Assembly: GCF_014196635.1 (NCBI RefSeq)
Contig: NZ_JACIEB010000001.1
Location: forward strand, 744,001-808,000
From: Sphingobium fontiphilum
GTDB taxonomy: Bacteria > Pseudomonadota > Alphaproteobacteria > Sphingomonadales > Sphingomonadaceae
DNA: 64,000 bases
Direction: 5' to 3'
This document shows, piece by piece, positions 26,661 through 33,723 of this stretch (position 1 is its first letter; each line of letters starts with the position of its first letter). The position numbers were made by a program, and so were the translations under genes. The notes under the pieces are model-generated. The model worked only from the letters and a program-made list of their open reading frames with translations. It was not told the origin of the DNA and ran no database searches.

Positions 26661-28079
26661 TCAAAGCTGGCCGTTCACATATTTTATCAAAGTATTCTGG
26701 AACTGGCGGATCTGGATTTCCTGATAATTGGCCAGTTCGACCCGGTTGTTCGGGCTGGATTTCAGGCCCACCTGAACGAAGGGCAGATTTTCCATATCCT
26801 GTTCGAACACATCGCCCAATATGCCCAGTTCAGGCGCTTCGGTCCATTTCTGATCGACCGACAACAGCTTCATCCTGGGCGCCCTGGGCGGCGTTTCGCC
26901 CGGCGGCACGCGGGTGATGATCCGCACCTCCATCAGGCAATGATCGACATCGCCCCACGGCCGCCAGCGATAGACGATATTGGGTTGAAACCCGCCCCAT
27001 GGCGACCAGTTGGGGAAAACATTATAGAGGATGGCGTCCATCATTTCAGCGTCTGACGCGAAGCTGACATCATGGCCGAACATCCGGGTCGTCGTTTCGC
27101 GCAGACTGGCGCCCAGCGCTTCGCGCGCCGTCTTTCCTTCGGGCACCTTGACGTTATAGCCGCCCTCCGGCGCATTCTCGCCCTCATAATTGTCTAACGA
27201 ACGGCCGTTATACTTGACGAATTCGTCGACGATCCACTGCTGGGACTTGCCATCGGGATCGATGTGCGGCGACATCGTGCCAAAGGGCGTGATCGTCAGG
27301 TTCACATGGTCGCCATAGATGTTGTACATCGAATTGGCGTCACCGGTGAACGGCAGCAGTTGCGGATGAGTGACGACGGTATGCCAGCTTTCCATGAAAG
27401 CCTCCATCACCACCTTCCAGTTGGCCTTGCACACCTTGCCCACCCAAAGGGCGGTGGCGCATTCTTCATGCTTCCACCGCTTGAAATGCTCTGGCATGGG
27501 GGCGAGATACTCTTCCAACGTCGGGCCGTCCTTCGCCTCGCGCAGGAAGACATAGCCGCCCCAGCGGCCGACGCTGACTTCCGCCAGGTGAATATCCTCA
27601 TCCTTCAGATGCGAAAAATCCCAGCGACAAGGGATGTTGCGCACGCTGCCGTCATTGTTCCAGGTGAAGCCGTGGAACGGGCACTGCAATTGCGCCGACC
27701 AGCCTTCCTGCGTCTTCAACTGCCGCCCGCGATGCAGACAGACATTGTAGAACCCCTTGATCGACCCGTCGTCCTGCCGGACGAGCAGAAAGCTCTTGCC
27801 CGCATTGTCGTAGACGACATGGTCGCCCGGCTCAGGCAACTCCTCTTCGCGCGCGGCAAATTGCCAGATGCGCGGCCACATCTTCTGGTTTTCCAGTTCG
27901 AAAAAAGCCGGATCGGTATAGCGCATGGCCGGAATGGGCTCCGACCCCAGATTTTCATATTCGTCCTGATACATGAACGCCGGCACCGGATTGGTGTCGG
28001 CCATCATCAGGTCGCGCACCGAGGTCCCGGGGCAGCGGGGCAAGGGTTTACCCTTGATACGCGGATCACTCTCGGCCAT
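26661..28079 (-). CDS. Rieske non-heme iron oxygenase with Glu at the bridging position
   Basis: A 472-residue Rieske oxygenase from a different branch than those at 12719 and 21997. Rieske ligands are Cys114/His116 (CLHRGR) and Cys133/His136 (CPFHGF). The iron site reads EAFMESWHTVVTHP, with His233 and His238. Glu226 stands where most ring hydroxylases have the Asp that links the Rieske and iron centres of neighbouring subunits. ATG 28079 has GGAGAG about nine bases upstream; a GTG nine bases earlier is too close to it. It follows the SDR at 28164 by 84 bp on the same strand, a likely two-gene operon divergent from the operon at 29099. Confidence 0.91.
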   Translation of the reverse strand: MAESDPRIKGKPLPRCPGTSVRDLMMADTNPVPAFMYQDEYENLGSEPIPAMRYTDPAFFELENQKMWPRIWQFAAREEELPEPGDHVVYDNAGKSFLLVRQDDGSIKGFYNVCLHRGRQLKTQEGWSAQLQCPFHGFTWNNDGSVRNIPCRWDFSHLKDEDIHLAEVSVGRWGGYVFLREAKDGPTLEEYLAPMPEHFKRWKHEECATALWVGKVCKANWKVVMEAFMESWHTVVTHPQLLPFTGDANSMYNIYGDHVNLTITPFGTMSPHIDPDGKSQQWIVDEFVKYNGRSLDNYEGENAPEGGYNVKVPEGKTAREALGASLRETTTRMFGHDVSFASDAEMMDAILYNVFPNWSPWGGFQPNIVYRWRPWGDVDHCLMEVRIITRVPPGETPPRAPRMKLLSVDQKWTEAPELGILGDVFEQDMENLPFVQVGLKSSPNNRVELANYQEIQIRQFQNTLIKYVNGQL

Positions 28080-28163
28080 CGATCTCACTCTCTCCTGTCA
28101 CGTTTGACGCCATATTAGGCGCATTTGCGCGTCGATAACCTGTAGTTTGCGTCAGGCTGTCCG

Positions 28164-28928
28164 TCACTGCGCCACCATGCCGCCATCGACCACAAATTCA
28201 GCGCCCGTGATATAGCCCGCCGCGTCGGAGGCGAGGAAGGCGACCATGTTGCCGATGTCGCGGGGCTCGCCCATGCGGCGCATTGGCACGGCGGCGACGA
28301 TCTGATCGAACACCTCCTTGTTATCGGCGATCGCCACCTTCTGCATGTCGGTCCAGATCATGCCGGGGTGGATGGTGTTGACGCGGATATTTTCAGCCGC
28401 CGTTTCCAGCGCGACGGACTTGCTGAACAGACGGACGCCGCCTTTCGAGGCGGCATAGGCGCCTGTGCCCGCCACGCCGACCAGCCCCGCCACCGACGAC
28501 AGATTGATGATCGACCCGCCCTGCCCCTGCGCGCGCATCTGATCGACGGCCATTTTCGTGCCGAAAAACACGCTGTCGAGATTGACGGCGATCTGCTTGT
28601 GCCAATCGGCAGCCGTCATTTCGCTCATATGGCGCAGCACCGCGATGCCCGCATTATTCACCATGATGTCGAGTCGGCCAAAGCGGGCGAGTAGCGCATC
28701 GCGCACGGCGGCCCATTGCGCTTCGCTGGTCACATCCTGCGCCATGGCCTCGGCCTCATGCCCTGCCGCGCGCAGTTCAGCGGCGCGCGCCTCCACCGCT
28801 TCGCCATCAAGGTCCGTCAGGAACAGGCTCGCCCCTTGCGCAGCCAAGATGCTGGCGGCGGCAAAGCCCAGCCCGCCGGCAGACGCGGCCCCTGTCACCA
28901 ACGCCACCTTGCCCGAAAGGTCGATCAT
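28164..28928 (-). CDS. short-chain dehydrogenase/reductase (SDR)
   Basis: A 254-residue classical SDR: cofactor turn TGAASAGGLG, acidic Asp at TDLDGE (suggesting NAD preference), NNAG, Ser in NLSSVAG, YAASK active site and ITGAEFVVDGG near the end. It is first in a minus-strand unit with the Rieske gene at 26661 and divergent from another Rieske operon 170 bp away. It likely oxidises the alcohol or diol made by the partner oxygenase; inference from context. Confidence 0.9.
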   Translation of the reverse strand: MIDLSGKVALVTGAASAGGLGFAAASILAAQGASLFLTDLDGEAVEARAAELRAAGHEAEAMAQDVTSEAQWAAVRDALLARFGRLDIMVNNAGIAVLRHMSEMTAADWHKQIAVNLDSVFFGTKMAVDQMRAQGQGGSIINLSSVAGLVGVAGTGAYAASKGGVRLFSKSVALETAAENIRVNTIHPGMIWTDMQKVAIADNKEVFDQIVAAVPMRRMGEPRDIGNMVAFLASDAAGYITGAEFVVDGGMVAQ

Positions 28929-29098
28929 CTCAGCCGCTCTCCTGCAAAATTTGTCGCCGCCAAGCTAGGCGCGGGACCGGTGCCGGCAACTAGCCATATT
29001 CACAGAAAAATCGCCGCACCTATGACTGTCCAGAGTTCCAAGCGCGACCCGGTGGCGATAGCCTGCCCCTGACAGATGAATAAGGCAGAGGTGCGTGC

Positions 29099-30277
29099 AT
29101 GGGCTATCACGAGACGATCGGCGATGAAGCGGCGAAAATGCTGGCGTTCGTCGAAAGCGGCACAACCGACAGCGCATCTGCGCCGATGGAAGTGCCCGCC
29201 ACCGCCTATACCGACACAGACTATTTCGAGCGGGAGATGGAGACCATTTTCCTGCGCCTGCCGTTGCTGGCCGCGCTGACCGCCGAAATGCCCGATCCGG
29301 GCGATTTCAAGGCGATGGAACTGATGGGCAAGCCGGTCCTGATCACCCGACGCACGGACGGTAGCGTGGCCGCGATGCTGAATGTCTGCACCCATCGCGG
29401 CATGATCCTTCAACCCGAAGGCCATGGGAACAAGAAGCGCTTTTCCTGCCCCTATCACGCCTGGACCTTCGCCAATGACGGCAATCTGATCGGCGTGTCG
29501 GAACCGGGCAAGTTCGGCCCGGTCTGCAAGGAGGAACGCAACCTTGCCACCCTGCCCTGCATCGAGGCCGGCGGCGTCATCTGGGTCAGCCTGACCCACG
29601 GCGCGGACATGGACATCGCCGCCCATCTGGGCGGGATGCTGGACGACCTGAACGAATATGATCTCGCCAACTGGCATTATTGCGGTTCGCGGCGGATTTA
29701 CGGGGCCAACTGGAAAATCGCTTATGACGGCTATCTGGAAGGCTATCATTTCGCCGCTGCGCACCCGGAGACGATCCATCCGCGCAGTTTCTCCAATATC
29801 ATGCACTTCACCGCCTTCGGGCCCCATATGCGGGTCGGCTACCCGCAGGTGACGATCAAGGAAAAGCTGGAGGCGCAGCCGCGCGAGCGTTGGGGCCATA
29901 TTGAAAATAGCGGCTATGATTTCGTCCGCACCATCTTCCCCAATGTCTCGATCTTCTTCGCACCCGAAATTACCCAGGTCGCACAGCTCATCCCCGGCCC
30001 GACGCCGGACAGGAACACCACCAACCTGATGTTCATCCGCCGCACGCCGCCGCGCGATGCGGAGGATGCAGCAGGCATCGAAGGCATGATGGACTGGCTG
30101 GCCGATGTCGTCGACCGGGAAGATTATGGCGTTGGGCTGAAGGTGCAGCAGGGGCTGGCGTCGGGCGCGCTCAAATCGGTGCTTTTCGGCAAGAACGAGC
30201 GCGGCAACCAATATTTCCACAAATATGTGGACTGGTTCGTCGCGGGCGACACGGACGCCGAACCGCCCGTCCTCTGA
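29099..30277 (+). CDS. Rieske non-heme iron oxygenase
   Basis: A compact 392-residue oxygenase. Rieske ligands are Cys97/His99 (CTHRGM) and Cys117/His120 (CPYHAW). The iron site AYDGYLEGYHFAAAHP gives Asp210, His217 and His222. GGCAGAGG precedes the ATG. It heads a four-gene operon with an MDR reductase, an acyl-CoA dehydrogenase and a kinase-like gene; later junctions overlap. It would perform the oxygenation that feeds the later CoA-level steps. It is not closely similar to the other three Rieske proteins here and, like them, has no adjacent ferredoxin or reductase. Confidence 0.92.
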   Translation: MGYHETIGDEAAKMLAFVESGTTDSASAPMEVPATAYTDTDYFEREMETIFLRLPLLAALTAEMPDPGDFKAMELMGKPVLITRRTDGSVAAMLNVCTHRGMILQPEGHGNKKRFSCPYHAWTFANDGNLIGVSEPGKFGPVCKEERNLATLPCIEAGGVIWVSLTHGADMDIAAHLGGMLDDLNEYDLANWHYCGSRRIYGANWKIAYDGYLEGYHFAAAHPETIHPRSFSNIMHFTAFGPHMRVGYPQVTIKEKLEAQPRERWGHIENSGYDFVRTIFPNVSIFFAPEITQVAQLIPGPTPDRNTTNLMFIRRTPPRDAEDAAGIEGMMDWLADVVDREDYGVGLKVQQGLASGALKSVLFGKNERGNQYFHKYVDWFVAGDTDAEPPVL

Positions 30278-30302
30278 GCCCCATTTTATCAGGATAAGTT
30301 TT

Positions 30303-31352
30303 ATGAAAAACCGCCGTTTCGTGCTTGTTTCGCACCCTGTCGGCGTGCCGACGCCCGACAATTTCACCCTGGTCGAGGAAGATGTCAGGCCGCTGGCCGA
30401 AGGCGAGGTTCGCACACGCAACCTCATCTTCGCCATCGAACCGGCCATTCGCGGCCTGCTGGACGCGGGCGACGGCACCTATCTGCCCAGCGTGCCGCTG
30501 GGCGGCATGATCCCCACCATGGTGCTGGGCGAAGTCACCGAATCGCGCAATCCCGCCTTCAAGGTCGGCGACTATGCGCGCGGCTTCATCGGGTGGGAGG
30601 AACAGAGCATCATCCCCGCCGACAATTTCGCCATCGAAAATGTGAAGATCGACCCGACCGTGCCGCTGACCGCCTATATGGGCGCTCTCGGATGGTCGGG
30701 CATCACCGCCTATATCGGCCTCAAGCGCATTGGTGAGATGGCGGCGGGCGATACCGTCGTCATCAGCGCGGCGGCGGGAGCCGTGGGCAGCGTCGCTGGC
30801 CAGATCGCGCGCCTGTCGGGCTGCCGGGCGGTCGGTATCGCCAGCACCGACAAGATTGCCGAGGTTCTGGGCGACCTCGGCTATGCAGCGGCAGTCGACT
30901 ACAAGAGCGCGACGGACCTGTCGGCCGCGATCCGCGAAGCCTGCGATGGCAAGGGCGCGGACGTCTATTTCGACAATGTCGGCGGCAAGATCCTCGACAC
31001 CATGTTGCCGCTGATGGCCGATTTCGGCCGAGTCGTCGTCTGCGGCATGGTCGCCAATTATAATAGTCAGAGCGATCCCTACCCGATCCGCAACCTTTGG
31101 GAGGTTTTGGTTCATCGGCTCACATTGCGCGGCTTCCTGGCTTATGAGCATCAGGACATGCTGGAGGAATCCGAACATGCCTTGGCCGACTGGATCAAAT
31201 CCGGCGCGCTCAAGGCAACCGAAAATGTCGCCACCGGCATCGAGTCGACCCCCGACGCCTTCATCCGCCTGTTGTCCGGCCAGACGCGCGGAAAGACGCT
31301 GGTCCGGCTGAACGATTCTGTTTCGACCCTGGGGGATATGAAGATCGCATGA
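30303..31352 (+). CDS. NADP-dependent MDR oxidoreductase (zinc-free, enone reductase type)
   Basis: A 349-residue member of the prostaglandin reductase/CurA-like group: N-terminal FAIEPAIRGLL, cofactor turn SAAAGAVGS, YFDNVGG and a C-terminal LLSGQTRGKTLVRL. The ATG at 30303 has AGGATAAG upstream; the longer frame from 30225 lies inside the Rieske gene. It is 25 bp behind the Rieske gene, and its stop overlaps the acyl-CoA dehydrogenase start (ATGA), so co-translation is expected. It would saturate a carbon-carbon double bond conjugated to a carbonyl before the acyl-CoA steps. Confidence 0.91.
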   Translation: MKNRRFVLVSHPVGVPTPDNFTLVEEDVRPLAEGEVRTRNLIFAIEPAIRGLLDAGDGTYLPSVPLGGMIPTMVLGEVTESRNPAFKVGDYARGFIGWEEQSIIPADNFAIENVKIDPTVPLTAYMGALGWSGITAYIGLKRIGEMAAGDTVVISAAAGAVGSVAGQIARLSGCRAVGIASTDKIAEVLGDLGYAAAVDYKSATDLSAAIREACDGKGADVYFDNVGGKILDTMLPLMADFGRVVVCGMVANYNSQSDPYPIRNLWEVLVHRLTLRGFLAYEHQDMLEESEHALADWIKSGALKATENVATGIESTPDAFIRLLSGQTRGKTLVRLNDSVSTLGDMKIA

Positions 31353-32527
31353 GCGGCATTGGCATGGAAAAGGCGTTGGAAATCGCCGATCGGGTGGAAG
31401 CCTTCGTTCGCGAGGTCATCGTCCCCTATGAAAGGGATCCCCGCATCGAGGTGCACGGCCATGGTCCGTCGGAGGAACTGATCATGGAAATGCGCGACAA
31501 GGCGCGCGCCGCCGGGGTGATGACGCCCCATATCCTGCCCGATGGCAACCATTTGTCGCAGCGCGAAACGGCCGTCGTGCTGATCCGGTCGGGCCTCTCG
31601 CCGCTCGGCCCGCTGGCCTGCAACACCATGGCGCCTGACGAGGGCAATATGTATCTGCTGGGCAAAGTGGGCAGTCCGGAACAGAAACAACGCTTCCTGA
31701 AGCAACTGGTGTCGGGCGAGGCGCGGTCGGCCTTTTTCATGACCGAGCCGGCCAGCGATGGCGGCGCGGGTTCCGACCCGTCGATGATGCAGACGACCTG
31801 CCATCCCGACGGCAACCACTGGGTCATCAACGGGCGCAAGGCGTTCATTACCGGGGCGCAGGGCGCGAGGGTCGGCATCGTCATGGCGAAGTCGACCGAG
31901 GGGGCGTGCATGTTCCTGGTCGACCTGCCCAACCCGGCGATCCGCATCGAACGGGTGCTCGACACCATCGACAGTTCGATGCCCGGCGGCCACGCCGTCG
32001 TTGCCATCGACAATCTGCGCGTTCCCGCCGACCAGATGCTGGGCGCCAGCGGCGAAGGCTTTCAATATGCGCAGGTGCGCCTTTCCCCCGCCCGCCTGTC
32101 GCACTGTATGCGCTGGCTGGGGGGGGCGATCCGGTCGCAGGAAATCGCCACCGCCTATGCCTGCAAACGCCACGCATTTGGCAAGCCGCTGGTTGACCAT
32201 GAAGGGGTCGGCTTCATGCTCGCTGAAAACCTGATCGACATTCGCCAGGCCGAATTGATGATCGACTGGTGCGCGGGCGTGCTGGACACCGGATCGCTGG
32301 GCACGGCCGAAAGCTCCATGGCGAAGGTCGCCGTGTCCGAAGCGCTGATGCGGATCGCCGACAAATGCGTACAGGTGATGGGCGGCACCGGCGTCAGCGG
32401 CGACACGATCGTCGAACAGATATTCCGCGAAGTCCGCGCCTTCCGCATCTATGACGGCCCGACCGAAGTCCACAAATGGTCGATGGCCAAGAAGATCAAG
32501 CGCGATTTCGCAAAGGCCAATCCATGA
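31349..32527 (+). CDS. acyl-CoA dehydrogenase of the ACAD10/11 / LvaC-like type
   Basis: A 392-residue flavoprotein with the ACAD fold: FFMTEPASDGGAGSD (flavin loop), RLSPARLSHCMRWLG, and a C-terminal QVMGGTGVSGD. The catalytic loop reads YDGPTEVHK near residue 368 where ordinary dehydrogenases have a Tyr-Glu-Gly. From memory, a DGPxEVH motif marks ACAD10/11-like proteins, which work with a kinase domain on 4-hydroxyacyl-CoA. The next gene is such a kinase and overlaps it by 4 bases. In Pseudomonas putida, LvaA phosphorylates and LvaC removes the phosphate to shift a 4-hydroxyl to the 3-position; the same chemistry is inferred here. A plain dehydrogenase role is the alternative. Confidence 0.88.
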   Translation: MSGIGMEKALEIADRVEAFVREVIVPYERDPRIEVHGHGPSEELIMEMRDKARAAGVMTPHILPDGNHLSQRETAVVLIRSGLSPLGPLACNTMAPDEGNMYLLGKVGSPEQKQRFLKQLVSGEARSAFFMTEPASDGGAGSDPSMMQTTCHPDGNHWVINGRKAFITGAQGARVGIVMAKSTEGACMFLVDLPNPAIRIERVLDTIDSSMPGGHAVVAIDNLRVPADQMLGASGEGFQYAQVRLSPARLSHCMRWLGGAIRSQEIATAYACKRHAFGKPLVDHEGVGFMLAENLIDIRQAELMIDWCAGVLDTGSLGTAESSMAKVAVSEALMRIADKCVQVMGGTGVSGDTIVEQIFREVRAFRIYDGPTEVHKWSMAKKIKRDFAKANP

Positions 32528-33576
32528 CCATCGGCGCTCAGGACGCCAACAGCGGCGCCACCCCGGTGCGCGAAGGCTATGCGCTTGATGAAGCCGCGCT
32601 GACCGGCTGGATGCAGGCGCATGTCCCCGGCTTTGCCGGGCCGCTGGCGATCGACCAGTTCAAGGGCGGCCAGTCCAACCCCACCTATCGCCTGCGTTCG
32701 CCCACCGCATCCTATGTGCTGCGCCGAAAGCCGCCCGGGCCGATCCTGAAGGGCGCTCATGCCATCGAGCGCGAGGTGCAGGTGATCACCGCGCTGGAGG
32801 AGGTGGGCTTCCCCGTCCCTCATATTTACGGGTTGTGCGAGGATGAAAGCGTCATTGGCACCGCATTCTATGTGATGAACATGGTCGAAGGACGGGTGAT
32901 CTGGGACGCGACCTTTCCCGATGTGTCGCGCACCGCGCGCGCCGCCCAATTCGACGCGATGAATGCGACCATGGCGCAACTGCACAGCGTCGACACTGCG
33001 CCGCTGGAGGGTTTTGGCAAGCCGGGCAATTATTTCGCCCGGCAGATCAGCCGCTGGTCACGCCAATATGTCGAGGATGAAGCGGCGGGGCGCGATCCGG
33101 ATATGGACTGGCTGGTGGACTGGCTGGCCGCCCATATCCCGGCGGGCGATGAGAGCAGCGTCGTCCATGGCGATTTCCGCTGCGACAACATGATATTCCA
33201 CCCCAGCGAGCCGCGCGTTCTGGCGGTGCTCGACTGGGAATTGTCGACGCTGGGCCACCCGCTCGCTGATTTCAGCTATCATGCGATGATGTACCGGATG
33301 CCGCCGGACATCGTCGCGGGACTGGCAGGGGCAGACCTGGCCGCGCTCGGCATTCCGTCGGAGGAAGACTATATCGCCGCCTATTGCGCGCGCACCGGGC
33401 GGGCGGGCATCGCCAACTGGCCCTTCTTCATGGCGTTCAACTTCTTCCGCCTCGCCGCCATTTTTCACGGCATCAAGGGCCGCGTGATCCGGGGGACGGC
33501 ATCCTCCGCAAACGCCCGCGAACGCGCCGAAAACTTCCCGCGCCTCGCCCGCATCGCGCGCAGCAGCGTCGATTGA
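32524..33576 (+). CDS. aminoglycoside-phosphotransferase-fold kinase, LvaA / ACAD11 N-domain-like
   Basis: A 350-residue APH-fold protein. The catalytic loop is VHGDFRCDNMIFH (Asp about 217) and the metal-binding Asp is in LDWELSTLGHPLADF (about 237); the nucleotide region has LRRKPPGPILKGAHAIERE. The ATG at 32524 overlaps the ACAD stop (ATGA); the longer frame from 32476 lies within the ACAD gene. Proteins of this group are not antibiotic kinases. LvaA and the N-domain of ACAD10/11 phosphorylate the 4-hydroxyl of an acyl-CoA. I see no small LvaB-like partner gene. It is last in the 29099 operon and convergent with polA. Confidence 0.88.
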   Translation: MTIGAQDANSGATPVREGYALDEAALTGWMQAHVPGFAGPLAIDQFKGGQSNPTYRLRSPTASYVLRRKPPGPILKGAHAIEREVQVITALEEVGFPVPHIYGLCEDESVIGTAFYVMNMVEGRVIWDATFPDVSRTARAAQFDAMNATMAQLHSVDTAPLEGFGKPGNYFARQISRWSRQYVEDEAAGRDPDMDWLVDWLAAHIPAGDESSVVHGDFRCDNMIFHPSEPRVLAVLDWELSTLGHPLADFSYHAMMYRMPPDIVAGLAGADLAALGIPSEEDYIAAYCARTGRAGIANWPFFMAFNFFRLAAIFHGIKGRVIRGTASSANARERAENFPRLARIARSSVD

Positions 33577-33723
33577 GGCCCGGCCGGGCGCGTCATCCGG
33601 TCCGGCAGCCTTCCGCCATCGGGGCCATGCGCTTGGAGCCGTCAAGCCGGATGACTTCGCTGTCAGCATCGGCCTGCGGATGACGGATTGCGCCCACTGC
33701 GCCGATCTGTCGTTACAAACCGA
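33577..33723. other. convergent intergenic stretch with dispersed inverted repeat
   Basis: 147 bases between the kinase and polA ends. GTCATCCGG (33592-33600) and CCGGATGAC (33647-33655) are inverted copies 46 bases apart. They could form a weak terminator, but no T-run is present. No gene is seen. Confidence 0.35.

Noticed and set aside
31349..33576. Antibiotic resistance kinase (aminoglycoside phosphotransferase)
   Set aside because: The fold is shared, but the overlap with an acyl-CoA dehydrogenase gene and the LvaA/ACAD11-like motifs indicate a metabolic kinase.
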